A stretch of 64,000 bases of DNA from Paenibacillus alkaliterrae (GCF_021532375.1 NZ_JAKGAP010000002.1:62001-126000); one strand, 5' to 3'. Positions 54,284-63,480 are shown, numbered from the stretch's first letter. A program made the numbers and translations. Notes: generated from the letters alone by a model not told the origin.

Positions 54284-55831
54284 ATGAACAAACAAAGCGC
54301 AGAAGCGTTAACGCCCTTTAGTCCGTCGCTGCATGCGAACGTGCAAGCTATTCGCAATCGCTTCGGAGGCAGTTGCGATTTAGTTATCCGGTTGTTTAGC
54401 AGCGATGCAGCTCCTGAACGTGAGCTGGCCATCATTTACGTAGACGGTATCGTGGATTCGGAGACGATTAACGAAAGTATTATGGAGCCGTTAATGTCAT
54501 TAAAGCTGCCGCAGTATAGGTATCAGAAGGGCGGAAAGCTTCTGGATGCCCTGCGCAGCTGCGTCGTTTCAATCGGATCGGTTCAGGAGATCAACACGAT
54601 GGACGAGGCGCTTCTGTATATGACCGACGGATTATGCATTATTTTGGCTGATGGATGCGCGGCGGCGTTAACCGCGGATGTAAATGGAGGCAGTCAAAGA
54701 GCCGTCTCCATCGCACAAACGCAGACGGTCATTCGCGGGCCGCAATACGGCTTCGTGGAAAACATAAGGACAAATATAAGCTTAATCCGCCGAATTATTC
54801 GATCTCCCGACCTTCACGTACAAATGCATAAAATCGGTAAGCAAACGCATTCGAACGTAGCCGTGCTTTATTTGCACGGGATCGTGAACGAGGGGATTTT
54901 AAAGGAGGTTTACCGCAGGCTGGCGGCAATCGACATTGACGGCGTGCTCGAAAGCGGCTATATCGAGGAGTTTATTCAAGACGAGACGTTTACGCTGTTT
55001 CCTACCCTATTGAATACGGAGAGGCCGGATTCGGTTGCCGCGGCGCTGCTTGAAGGAAGAATAGCTGTTTTGGTTGACGGGACGCCGATCGCTTTAATGG
55101 CTCCAACGACCTTTTTCTCTTTTTTCCAGTCGCCGGAGGATTACTATCAGCGGTACGACATCGCTTCTTTCGTGCGCATCATCAGGTACGTGGCCTATAT
55201 CGTGTCTATGCTGCTGCCCGCCTTATATATTGCGGTAACGACTTATCATCAAGAAATGCTGCCGACCACACTGCTTATCAGTCTCGCTGCCCAGCGGGAG
55301 GGGATTCCGTTTCCCGGTCTTGTCGAGGCGCTTCTTATGGAGATGACATTTGAGGTGCTGCGCGAAGCCGGCTTAAGGATGCCGAGGGCGATCGGGCCGG
55401 CGATTTCAATCGTTGGCGCTCTCGTATTAGGACAATCCGCCGTTCAAGCGGGCATAGTGTCGGCAGGGATGGTCATCGTCGTCTCGTTTACGGCGATATC
55501 GAATTTTGTCATGCCGGAATTCAATATGGCGGCTACATCGCGAATTATTCGGTTTGGTTTCATGCTGATGGCCGGGATGCTCGGGTTTTTCGGTATTTTC
55601 GTATCGGTACTGTTCATGCTGATTCATCTAACGTCGCTGCGCTCCTTCGGCGTGCCTTACATGTCGCCGCTCGCGCCTGGACCGACCAGGCAAGGATTGT
55701 TTCGAGATGTGTTCATCAGGCTGCCGTGGTGGGCAATCGTGCTTCGGCCTCTCGATATGAATTTGCGCAATCCGAAGCGAAGGCCGAACGGGAAGAAGCC
55801 GCCCGCACAGCGTCATACCGATAAGCCTTAG
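54284..55831 (+). CDS. Second GerA-family subunit A
   Basis: 515 residues. The same layout as the first A subunit: soluble domain, GPQYGFVENIRTNISLIRRI, VAVLYLHGIVNEGILKE, GYIEEFIQD, then C-terminal membrane helices (VSMLLPALYIAVTTYH ...). ATG 54284 is used because AAGGTG lies nearby; in-frame ATGs at 54242 and 54263 lack a site. First gene of receptor operon 2. Confidence 0.94.
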   Translation: MNKQSAEALTPFSPSLHANVQAIRNRFGGSCDLVIRLFSSDAAPERELAIIYVDGIVDSETINESIMEPLMSLKLPQYRYQKGGKLLDALRSCVVSIGSVQEINTMDEALLYMTDGLCIILADGCAAALTADVNGGSQRAVSIAQTQTVIRGPQYGFVENIRTNISLIRRIIRSPDLHVQMHKIGKQTHSNVAVLYLHGIVNEGILKEVYRRLAAIDIDGVLESGYIEEFIQDETFTLFPTLLNTERPDSVAAALLEGRIAVLVDGTPIALMAPTTFFSFFQSPEDYYQRYDIASFVRIIRYVAYIVSMLLPALYIAVTTYHQEMLPTTLLISLAAQREGIPFPGLVEALLMEMTFEVLREAGLRMPRAIGPAISIVGALVLGQSAVQAGIVSAGMVIVVSFTAISNFVMPEFNMAATSRIIRFGFMLMAGMLGFFGIFVSVLFMLIHLTSLRSFGVPYMSPLAPGPTRQGLFRDVFIRLPWWAIVLRPLDMNLRNPKRRPNGKKPPAQRHTDKP

Positions 55832-55848
55832 CGGAGGGAGAGGGAGCA

Positions 55849-57063
55849 TTGAATTATTGGAAGACTACCGTGCTGCTGCTGCTGCTGGCTTGCTTGCTCG
55901 GCGGCTGCTGGAACCGGGTGGAGCTCAATGAAATCGGCATTGTTTCGGCTACCGGGGTGGATTGGAAGGATGGGAAGTGGCAGCTTTCTTATCAGGTTGT
56001 TATTCCGCAGGCCATATCCAGTCAAAGCCCTTCTGCAGGCCCGTCTGCTGCCGTAAACGTCTTCTCGACGACGGGAGACAACTTCCGCATCGCAACGAGC
56101 AAGGCCAGCCAGGAAACGTCGCGGCAGCTTTATTTTGCCCATAATCAAATTATCATTATTGGACAGGAGGCTGCGCGTAAGGGACTCGGCCAATTGTTCG
56201 ACGTTTATTTGCGAAACGCCGATTCCCGCGAGACGGTCAGCGTATATTTGTCAAAGGGAAGCGCAAGGAGAATGCTCGAGCAGCTCATTCCTTTGGAGAA
56301 AATACCGGGCAATGCCATACAGGGCATGATTACAAATGAGGAAATGAACAGCTCGGTTTTTCGGCAAATGACCATGCATAAAGTCGTGCTGGATTTGCTG
56401 GGTACGTCGCAAGCGGTCGGCATTCCAAGCTTGGTCGTTGGAGGTACGGGCGAGAGCATGGACCGGTCAAGCAAGTTAAGCCGCACGAATACGCCCTCGA
56501 AGGTAAGGCTCCATGATCTGGGATTAATACAGAAGGATAAGCTGGTCGGATGGATTACGAAAGAGGAAAGCTTCGGCGTAATGTGGCTGGCCGACCATAT
56601 TAAACGGACGACGGTAGCGTTCGGGTGCAAGCAGGAGGATAAGGAGCCGGAGGAGTCCTCTATGCGCATCATAAGCGCGAAGACGAAGCTTCGTCCGGAA
56701 AAATCGGGCGGCAAATGGATCATGCATGTTCATGCTGAAGCTGAAGGAACGCTGCTCGAATACAATTGCGGGGGAGACATGACCGAGCCGCCCGAAGTGG
56801 AGAAGGTGGAAAGAATTGTCGAGAGCGAGCTTAAGGCTGTCATGGAAAAAGGGTGGCAGGCCGTTCGCAGGCACCGGGCGGATATCGTTGGGTTTGGAAG
56901 CGTTATTCACAAAAAATACCCAAAGGCATGGAAAGAAATGAAGGATGAGTGGTCTGAGCATTTCTCACGGATGGAAGTAAAGATAACGGCTAACGTGAAA
57001 ATCAATTCTACGGGCATGAGCGGCAACGGCTTTAAGAAGACGCAGGAAAAGTCCCGTTCGTAG
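55849..57063 (+). CDS. Second GerC-family lipoprotein
   Basis: 404 residues. Signal with lipobox LLGGC followed by WNRVELNEIGIVSATGVDW. The conserved C-terminal domain is present. Start TTG 55849 with GGAGGGAGAGGGA upstream. It precedes the B subunit in this operon, order A-C-B rather than A-B-C. Confidence 0.94.
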   Translation: MNYWKTTVLLLLLACLLGGCWNRVELNEIGIVSATGVDWKDGKWQLSYQVVIPQAISSQSPSAGPSAAVNVFSTTGDNFRIATSKASQETSRQLYFAHNQIIIIGQEAARKGLGQLFDVYLRNADSRETVSVYLSKGSARRMLEQLIPLEKIPGNAIQGMITNEEMNSSVFRQMTMHKVVLDLLGTSQAVGIPSLVVGGTGESMDRSSKLSRTNTPSKVRLHDLGLIQKDKLVGWITKEESFGVMWLADHIKRTTVAFGCKQEDKEPEESSMRIISAKTKLRPEKSGGKWIMHVHAEAEGTLLEYNCGGDMTEPPEVEKVERIVESELKAVMEKGWQAVRRHRADIVGFGSVIHKKYPKAWKEMKDEWSEHFSRMEVKITANVKINSTGMSGNGFKKTQEKSRS

Positions 57064-57079
57064 CTGGAAAGGAGACGGT

Positions 57080-58171
57080 ATGCAGCAAATCGGCAAAAAC
57101 CAGCTGTCCATTCTCATTATTATTTTCCTCATCGGCAGCACCCCTTTGTTCGAGCTCGGCATTAAGGCGAAGCAGGACGCATGGATAGCTATGACTGTTG
57201 CCGCGGCTGCCGGTTTGCTGCTTACCGTGATGTATATCCGCATTCAGAAACGCGCTCCGGAGGCCGGGCTGGCCGAGCTTTACATGATGCATTTTGGCAA
57301 ATGGATTGGAGGGGCCGTGGGGCTTATACATGCCTGTTGGTTCGCGTATGAATCGATGCGCAATGTAAGAGATGTCGGCGAGCTGACGATGATGGGGCTC
57401 CTGACGCTCACTCCGAAGTGGATTGTCATGCTGCTGATCTTAAGCGTATCCGCCTATACCGTCAGCAAAGGGCTGGAGGTGTTCGTTCGGATCGTACAGC
57501 TGCTGTTTCCAGTTGCAGCTCTTAGTTATTTGTTTGTTATATTGCTGCTTCTCATTTCCAGATTGCCGGATATAAGCCGGTTGCAGCCTGTTCTGGAGAA
57601 TGGAATTGCGCCCGTCATGAAAGCGGCCTTTCCGGACCTGCTGTCCTTTCCTTTTGGCCAAATGATCACAATGCTCGTATTCTGGAAATATGTGCACGAG
57701 AAAAAAATAATCGGCCGTGTATCGTACTGGTCCCAGGCAGGGGTATCGCTATTTTTGATTTTGATGAACATGCTCATCATGAGCGTGCTCGGCCCGGAAT
57801 TGTCCTCTTTATCCGCATTGCCGTTGCTGGAGGTCGTCCAACTGATCAGGCTGGCTAACATTTTGGAGCGGCTTGACGTTATCGTTACCCTGCTTCTTTT
57901 TATCGGGCTTTATGTGAAAATGACGGCTCTGTACATGGCTTCGGTATTTACGTTCAGCGCCGTAACCGGCATTCCGTACCGGCACTGTGTCATGCCGATC
58001 GCTCTCGTTATTTATGCGTCGTCGTTTTTGGAAGCGAACAATACGTATCATATATGGATCGGTCTTGATGTTACGTTGAAAATTGTCCCGTTGTTACAGG
58101 TGGCGCTGCCTTTGCTCATGCTTGCGGTTGGCATAAGGAAGAAGTACAAAGATGCTAAAATAGCGGTTTAG
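57080..58171 (+). CDS. Second GerB-family permease subunit
   Basis: 363 residues, about ten membrane helices. N-terminus QIGKNQLSILIIIFLIGSTPLF resembles GerAB. It completes a second receptor with the preceding A and C genes. ATG 57080 follows GAAAGGAGACGG. No small D gene follows it. Confidence 0.94.
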   Translation: MQQIGKNQLSILIIIFLIGSTPLFELGIKAKQDAWIAMTVAAAAGLLLTVMYIRIQKRAPEAGLAELYMMHFGKWIGGAVGLIHACWFAYESMRNVRDVGELTMMGLLTLTPKWIVMLLILSVSAYTVSKGLEVFVRIVQLLFPVAALSYLFVILLLLISRLPDISRLQPVLENGIAPVMKAAFPDLLSFPFGQMITMLVFWKYVHEKKIIGRVSYWSQAGVSLFLILMNMLIMSVLGPELSSLSALPLLEVVQLIRLANILERLDVIVTLLLFIGLYVKMTALYMASVFTFSAVTGIPYRHCVMPIALVIYASSFLEANNTYHIWIGLDVTLKIVPLLQVALPLLMLAVGIRKKYKDAKIAV

Positions 58172-58315
58172 CCGCTAAGCCCCGATCAAACGGACCGATA
58201 TTGAAGGTATCGATGTCCGGCACGCTTTTAAGAAGCGGTGATAATCGTTTTCAAAAAAGACTGGCATTTTGATCGGGTTTTGTTTACAATTGAACATGTT
58301 GACGAAACTTAATAT

Positions 58316-58411
58316 GTTCCGGGGAGCTGGTTAAGCCGGCTGAGAGGGGATTCTTTTCACAATTCCGACCCGTTAAACCTGATCTGGGTAATGCCAGCGT
58401 AGGGACAGAAG
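58316..58411 (+). ncRNA. TPP (THI-box) riboswitch
   Basis: The conserved THI elements are present in order: GGGGAGCTGG...CTGAGAGGGG at 58321-58349, then GACCCGTTAAACCTGATCTGGGTAATGCCAGCG at 58367-58400 (described in parts: CCTGATCTGG, AATGCCAGCG), and AGGGACAG. This binds thiamine pyrophosphate and represses expression of the downstream transport operon. Confidence 0.95.
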
Positions 58412-58485
58412 CTCTGTTTATTCAGCGGCTTGATTAAAACGATCAAGTTTATGCATGGGTTATTGGCAGCGCAGCCGAATGTATG

Positions 58486-58516
58486 GCGTCCTCCGGATCG
58501 GGAGGACGCTTTTTTA
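58486..58516 (+). terminator. TPP-controlled intrinsic terminator
   Basis: A perfect 9-bp stem GCGTCCTCC / GGAGGACGC is followed by six T, between the riboswitch and thiY. It is the expected expression platform. Confidence 0.9.
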
Positions 58517-58605
58517 ATTGTTGTTGCATCCATGAACCGGTTACTAACGAGTGCTCGTCATCATCATTTATACAAATAGTAGCTGTGGAGAGGGGAACAA
58601 ACATC

Positions 58606-59673
58606 ATGAATCAGAATAAGACGGTACAAGCATCATGGAGAATCATCACGGCTATGCTCGTATTCGTATTGGCGCTGGCAGGCTGCGGTGCGAATAACGC
58701 GCCGGCAAGTGATGAGCAGCAGGAGCAGCATGAGCAGCAGGAGCAGGGACAAGAACAAGAGGGAGCGGACAAGCCGCTCGAGAAGGTGCAGGTCGTGCTC
58801 GATTGGACGCCGAATACGAATCATACGGGACTTTATGTCGCGAGGGATAAAGGTTTCTTCAAGGAGCAGGGCCTGGACGTTGAAATTATTCAGCCGGGTC
58901 AGAGCGGCGCCGATCAGATGGTTGCCACGGGCAATGTGCAGTTCGGCGTAAGCTATCAGGAATCGATTACGATGGCCCGCATCGCAGACGTTCCGCTCGT
59001 ATCGCTTGCAGCCGTCATTCAGCACAACACCTCCGGCTTTGCTTCGCCGCTTGAGAAGGGCATCGATTCGCCTGAGAAATTCGAAGGCAAAACTTACGGC
59101 GGCTGGGGAGCTCCCGTTGAAGAGGCGGTTATTCAATCGCTGATGCAGGAGAAAAACGCCGACATTAGCAAAGTGAATATCATCAGTATAGGCGACGGCG
59201 ATTTCTTCACGGCTGTTAAGCGCGATATTGATTTTGCCTGGATTTATTATGCATGGACAGGCGTGGAAGCAGAGCTTCGCGGCGAAAAAATCAACATGGT
59301 TTATTTGACTGATTATAGCGATAAGCTGGATTACTATACGCCCGTTCTTACGACAAATGAAACGATGATCGCAGAGAAGCCGGAAATCGTTAAATCGTTC
59401 ACGGCGGCAGCTGCCAAAGGATATCAATATGCCATTGAAAATCCGGAGGATGCAGCCGAGATCCTGATTAAAGCGGAGCCGGACCTCAATCCCGAGCTTG
59501 TACGCGCGAGCCAGAAGTGGCTGAGCCCGAAATATCAGGACGATGCGCCGCGCTGGGGCGAGCAGAAGCTTAGCGTATGGGAGAATTACGCGGATTGGAT
59601 GTTCGAGCACAAGCTGCTTGAGAAGGAGCTTGAGGCGGAGAAAGCATTTACGAACGAGTTTTTGCCGGAATAG
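58606..59673 (+). CDS. thiY: ThiY-like substrate-binding lipoprotein (pyrimidine precursor uptake)
   Basis: 355 residues. Lipoprotein signal with LAGC (~24-27), then a Gln/Glu-rich linker (QQEQHEQQEQ). NMT1/THI5-like binding fold: VVLDWTPNTNHTGLYVARDKGFF, IIQPGQSGADQMVA. ThiY binds N-formyl-4-amino-5-aminomethyl-2-methylpyrimidine (FAMP) in Bacillus. ATG 58606 with GGAGAGGGG upstream; the longer frame from 58483 overlaps the terminator. Confidence 0.93.
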   Translation: MNQNKTVQASWRIITAMLVFVLALAGCGANNAPASDEQQEQHEQQEQGQEQEGADKPLEKVQVVLDWTPNTNHTGLYVARDKGFFKEQGLDVEIIQPGQSGADQMVATGNVQFGVSYQESITMARIADVPLVSLAAVIQHNTSGFASPLEKGIDSPEKFEGKTYGGWGAPVEEAVIQSLMQEKNADISKVNIISIGDGDFFTAVKRDIDFAWIYYAWTGVEAELRGEKINMVYLTDYSDKLDYYTPVLTTNETMIAEKPEIVKSFTAAAAKGYQYAIENPEDAAEILIKAEPDLNPELVRASQKWLSPKYQDDAPRWGEQKLSVWENYADWMFEHKLLEKELEAEKAFTNEFLPE

Positions 59674-59715
59674 CTGGATGCGGCTTACTTATCATTAGGG
59701 GAGAGAAGGATTCGG

Positions 59716-60018
59716 ATGGCAAACGCATTAGTAAGCATACAAATACTGCCGGCAACGCCCGGCGGCGATAGCGTTATTCCTTATGTGGATCGGGCTATCG
59801 AGATTATTAAACTAGCGGGTGTGCCCTATCGTGTAGCTCCGCTCGAGACGACGATGGAAGGCGAGCTTAGCCATCTGCTAAGCGTCGTGCAGTCGATGAG
59901 CGAGGCGATGACGGAGTTGGGCTGTCCATCCGTCATTTCGCAGGTGAAAATTTATTACAACCCGGCAAACGGCGCTTCCATGGGCAGATTGCTGGAGAAA
60001 TATCCAGATGGCCATTAG
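59716..60018 (+). CDS. MTH1187/YkoF-family thiamine-binding protein
   Basis: 100 residues. SIQILPATPGGDSVIPYVDRA, then YRVAPLETTMEGELSHLL match the MTH1187/YkoF family of thiamine-binding ACT-like proteins. Within a TPP-controlled operon, it is plausibly a ligand-binding partner of the transporter. ATG 59716 with TTCGG and a purine-rich GAGAGAAGG upstream. Overlaps thiX by 11 nt. Confidence 0.9.
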   Translation: MANALVSIQILPATPGGDSVIPYVDRAIEIIKLAGVPYRVAPLETTMEGELSHLLSVVQSMSEAMTELGCPSVISQVKIYYNPANGASMGRLLEKYPDGH

Positions 60019-60781
60019 GAAGAGCGGCTGGGCGAAGGCTTGGCCTCCAATGGCCGTACTGGCGGGTCTGCTAGCTTGCTGGCAGGCGGCGGTAACGTGG
60101 GGAAAGGTCGATAAGTGGCTGCTTCCTTCGCCGCTTGCGATCGTACAGGAGGCGATTCAAATATGGCCTCGGCTTATGGAGCATACGGAAGCTACGGTGC
60201 AGCTAACGCTGCTCGGCTTCGCGGGAGGATCGGCGGTGGGCTTCGTGCTCGCCGCTTTGCTGCATCTAATTCCAGGCTTCCGCTCAGCCGTGTATCCGCT
60301 GCTGGTTCTGTCGCAGAACGTCCCCATCATCGCTATTGCCCCGATTTTAACGATGCTGCTCGGCTACGGGCTCCTGCCTAAGGTGCTGCTTGTCACGGTA
60401 GTTTGCTTCTTTCCGATAACCGTGGCGATGCTTAGCGGCCTGTCAAGTCCGGATGCGCAGCTTCGCCATTATTTTCAAATGATCGGAATCGGCAAATGGC
60501 AGCTGTTCTGGCGGCTTGAACTGCCGCATGCCATCGTTCACTTGTTCTCCGGCCTGAAGATATCCGCATCCTACAGCGTCCTGAGCGCGATTGTGGCGGA
60601 ATGGCTCGGCACGAATAAAGGGCTGGGCGCGTTCATGCTTATATCGTTCAAAGGGTTTATGCCGGATCGCGGCTACGCGGCGGTCTTTATCATTGTGACG
60701 CTCAGCCTTACGCTGTTCGGACTGATCGTTCTGGCGGAGCGTATTGTCATTCGGTGGCAGCCTGTGAAAGAGGTGGAATAA
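60008..60781 (+). CDS. thiX: ThiX-like ABC transporter permease
   Basis: 257 residues, six predicted membrane helices, SsuC/TauC-type inner membrane permease with the EAA loop region (IGIGKWQLFWRLELPHAIVHLFSGLK). It partners with ThiY and ThiZ. ATG 60008 overlaps the preceding gene by 11 nt. The stop is immediately before the thiZ ATG. Confidence 0.92.
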   Translation: MAIRKSGWAKAWPPMAVLAGLLACWQAAVTWGKVDKWLLPSPLAIVQEAIQIWPRLMEHTEATVQLTLLGFAGGSAVGFVLAALLHLIPGFRSAVYPLLVLSQNVPIIAIAPILTMLLGYGLLPKVLLVTVVCFFPITVAMLSGLSSPDAQLRHYFQMIGIGKWQLFWRLELPHAIVHLFSGLKISASYSVLSAIVAEWLGTNKGLGAFMLISFKGFMPDRGYAAVFIIVTLSLTLFGLIVLAERIVIRWQPVKEVE

Positions 60782-61585
60782 ATGATGAGCGATAAAGCAA
60801 GCATTCATGCCATGACGACGCTGCAGGTACGGGGCATTCGCAAGTCTTTCGGGAAAAGGGCCGCGCGCAAGGAAGTGCTCGGCGGGTTATCGTTATCCGT
60901 CGCAGACGGGGAATTCGTCTCGATCGTCGGTCCGTCCGGGAGCGGGAAGACGACGCTGTTTAAAGTCATCGGCGGCTTGGAGCAGCCCTCGGAGGGCGAA
61001 ATATGGGTGGAAGGAAAGCAGACGACCGGCGAGCGCGGCCACATCTCGTATATGCCGCAGCAATCGGCTTTGCTGCCATGGCAATCTGTTGCCGGCAATA
61101 TTGAGCTGTCGCTTGCGATTTCCGGCTTGGACCGCAAAGCGGCGAAGCTGAAGACGAAGGAATGGCTGGAGCGGATCGGCCTGGATGACTATGCGGATGC
61201 TTATCCGCATATGCTCTCCGGCGGCATGCTGCAGCGGGTTTCATTCTTAAGGGCGCTGCTTGCGCCGCAGCGATTGATGCTGCTTGACGAGCCGTTCGGA
61301 GCGTTGGATGCCTTGACGAGATTGCAGATGCAGCAATGGCTGATGTCGATCTGGGATCAGAACCGCAGATCGGTGCTGCTCGTAACGCACAGCATCGAAG
61401 AGGCGCTGTTTTTATCGGACCGCATCATTGTGCTGTCCGCTTCGCCAGCCGTTGTGCTGGAGGAGTTTGTCGTGCCCTTCGAACGACCGCGCAGCGAGGC
61501 GCTTTGGACGAACCCGCTCTTTAATGAGCTGAAGCAGCAAATTTACGAGCTGCTTAAGGCAGGCGGGAAGGAGGCGAATGAATGA
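60782..61585 (+). CDS. thiZ: ThiZ-like ABC transporter ATPase
   Basis: 267 residues. Walker A GPSGSGKTTLFK (~45), LSGGMLQRVSFLRALL signature, Walker B LMLLDEPFGALD and the H-loop VTHSIEEAL. It energises ThiX. ATG 60782 or 60785. Stop overlaps the next gene (ATGA). Confidence 0.93.
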   Translation: MMSDKASIHAMTTLQVRGIRKSFGKRAARKEVLGGLSLSVADGEFVSIVGPSGSGKTTLFKVIGGLEQPSEGEIWVEGKQTTGERGHISYMPQQSALLPWQSVAGNIELSLAISGLDRKAAKLKTKEWLERIGLDDYADAYPHMLSGGMLQRVSFLRALLAPQRLMLLDEPFGALDALTRLQMQQWLMSIWDQNRRSVLLVTHSIEEALFLSDRIIVLSASPAVVLEEFVVPFERPRSEALWTNPLFNELKQQIYELLKAGGKEANE

Positions 61586-62397
61586 CGGCAAAGGGGACGG
61601 ACGGCGCTTCGTGCATGGACGCGCATCTTCACGTTGATTTGTATCCGGAAGCGGAGCGCGGCGCACTGCTGGAGGGAGCCTTCAAGAATGGCGTAGCTGC
61701 CGTCGTAGCGGTTTCCATGCATTTGGCATCCTCGGCTGTGAACCGGGAGCTGTCGCTGCGGTATCCTGGCCGGGTTCACCCGGCCTACGGTTTTCATCCG
61801 GAGCAGCCGATTCCTTCGGAGGCGGAGATCGATGAGCTGCTCGGTTGGATTCGTATGCGGCATGACGCGGGCGAGCGGTTCGCGATAGGCGAGGTCGGTC
61901 TTCCGTACTATACGAGAATGGAGGCTGAAGCGAAGGGAGAGCGTTTAGACGAGGCGCCGTATTTGGTGCTTCTGGAGCGATTCGCAGCGCTAGCGTCGGA
62001 GATGGATCGGCCGATCGTGCTTCATGCGGTATACGAGGATGCGGATAAAGCATGCGATATTTTGGAGAGACATGGCGTTCAGCGGGCTCATTTCCATTGG
62101 TTTAAGGGCAGTGCTGCCGTCCTGCCGCGAATGGCCGAAAGCGGCTATATGATTTCGATCACGCCGGATGTGGCGTACGAGGAGGAGATTCAGCGGCTCG
62201 TCGGGCATTATCCGCTTTCGCTTATGATGGTGGAGACGGACGGTCCGTGGCCGTTCGAGGGACCGTACGCCGGGGAGTCTACGCGGCCGGCAATGGCTGC
62301 TGATGCAGCGAGGCATATAGCGGCCTTAAAGAAGCAGCCTGCAGAGCAGGTAGCTTGTCTGCTGCTTGCGAATACGCGGCGCTTTTATGGGATTTAG
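61582..62397 (+). CDS. TatD-family metal-dependent hydrolase in a thiamine operon
   Basis: 271 residues. TatD/amidohydrolase barrel motifs: MDAHLHVDLYP (HxH), GEVGLPYY, IVLHAVYEDADKACDIL, HFHWFKG and VETDGPW near the C-terminus. TatD members are usually nucleases or deacylases. In a TPP-controlled operon with ThiXYZ, a role in precursor processing, such as deformylation like YlmB, is inferred only. Translationally coupled to thiZ through ATGA. Confidence 0.87.
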   Translation: MTAKGTDGASCMDAHLHVDLYPEAERGALLEGAFKNGVAAVVAVSMHLASSAVNRELSLRYPGRVHPAYGFHPEQPIPSEAEIDELLGWIRMRHDAGERFAIGEVGLPYYTRMEAEAKGERLDEAPYLVLLERFAALASEMDRPIVLHAVYEDADKACDILERHGVQRAHFHWFKGSAAVLPRMAESGYMISITPDVAYEEEIQRLVGHYPLSLMMVETDGPWPFEGPYAGESTRPAMAADAARHIAALKKQPAEQVACLLLANTRRFYGI

Positions 62398-62420
62398 CCA
62401 AGATTTCATGTTAGGAGAAG

Positions 62421-62463
62421 TCCGGCTCGGAGGATATCGGATTCTTCGAGGCGGGCTTTTTTT
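62421..62463 (+). terminator. Terminator of the thiamine operon
   Basis: The long stem CTCGGAGGAT / ATTCTTCGAG (with G-T pairs) plus an outer TCCG/CGGG stem is followed by seven T. Confidence 0.8.
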
Positions 62464-62629
62464 ATCATTCGAACCAGTCCAAATTGCATTTTTGGCAGCG
62501 GAGTAAGTTTGTCCGCCCGGGTTGAACCTTCCTTCGTACCGATTTGTCCGTTGCCTTTCGCGCTGCTGCTGCATACAAAGGTAAGAGCGAGGTAAGTTCC
62601 AGGTAAACCTAATAGAAAGGAGTCTGACG

Positions 62630-63409
62630 ATGGCTAAACTTACGAGGAATCAATTTTTTGCGGTATTGGCGCCTACCGTTATTCGAATAAAGCGGGAAGG
62701 ATCGACTATGTTTCCTTCCGTGCGGCTTGCGCAAAATTTGCTCGAAACCGGCGGCGTCATTCATTCGTGGAACAACTTGGGCGGAATAAAGGTAGGCAGC
62801 GGCCAGACGAATGCTTATTGGCATGGCGAAGCGGTGGTAAAGGGAACCTGGGAGTACATTGATGGTCGGAATGCCAGCACGAGAGCTGCTTTTCGGGCCT
62901 ACAAAAGCGTGTATCACTTTTATAAAGATTTGGATTTGCTGCTTGCAATGCCGCGTTATGCACGCGTTCGAAATGCGCCGACGCCAGAGAGCCAAGCCGA
63001 AATGCTGCAGGCGTGCGGCTATGCGACAGATCCGGCGTATGCGACCAAGCTAAAGTCGATTATTGAACGATACGGGTTAAAAAGATACGATGCGTTAGGC
63101 AGCAGGCATGTTCAGAAACCGGAGAAGCTGAAGGATGCAATCGCAATCCCGGTTGTGTACGAAGGTCAAGTGATTTCGGACGGATACTTGCTAAACGGGG
63201 TGACATGGGTTCCGGCGAGGCAGCTGGGAGAGGCGCTTGGAGCGGTGATCGATTGGACGGGAACGGAAGTGACCGTAAACGGTAAGGCGATCGAAACTAT
63301 TCTGTCGGAAGCAACCGGCTATGTGAAGGTTCGCGATCTGGCAGCGGAGCTTGAATTACAGGCGAGCTGGGACGCCGGGGCAAGTGTCGTATTGCTCGGA
63401 ATCGGGTAA
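62630..63409 (+). CDS. Glucosaminidase-type peptidoglycan hydrolase with copper-amine-oxidase-like domain
   Basis: 259 residues. Residues ~1-155 are a Glyco_hydro_73/FlgJ-like glucosaminidase: FPSVRLAQNLLETGGVIHSW, NNLGGIKVG, AFRAYKSVYHFYKDL, RYARVRNAPTPESQAEML and ACGYATDPAYATKL. Residues ~175-259 look like a copper amine oxidase N-terminal (stalk) domain (YEGQVISDGYLLNGVTWVP ... VRDLAAELEL). No signal peptide is visible, like many phage-derived endolysins and some spore enzymes. ATG 62630 with AAAGGAG upstream. Confidence 0.86.
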   Translation: MAKLTRNQFFAVLAPTVIRIKREGSTMFPSVRLAQNLLETGGVIHSWNNLGGIKVGSGQTNAYWHGEAVVKGTWEYIDGRNASTRAAFRAYKSVYHFYKDLDLLLAMPRYARVRNAPTPESQAEMLQACGYATDPAYATKLKSIIERYGLKRYDALGSRHVQKPEKLKDAIAIPVVYEGQVISDGYLLNGVTWVPARQLGEALGAVIDWTGTEVTVNGKAIETILSEATGYVKVRDLAAELELQASWDAGASVVLLGIG

Positions 63410-63427
63410 GGTAAGCTTGTCCATAAA

Positions 63428-63476
63428 AAAAGAAAAACTGGCTTCCAACCCCTTTAAGGCAGGAATGTCAGTTTTG
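63428..63476. terminator. Probable bidirectional terminator
   Basis: The imperfect stem AAAACTGGCTTCC / GGAATGTCAGTTTT lies between the convergent glucosaminidase and small membrane protein genes. Confidence 0.6.
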
Positions 63477-63480
63477 TCGT

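Noticed and set aside
58191-58220. Inverted repeat after the second germination operon considered a terminator
   Set aside because: No adjacent T-run; not strong enough to call.
62465-62577. Minus-strand reading frame with a CxxC (RCQKCNLDWFE)
   Set aside because: Only one CxxC, no start with an RBS, and low-complexity sequence upstream; not enough to call a gene.
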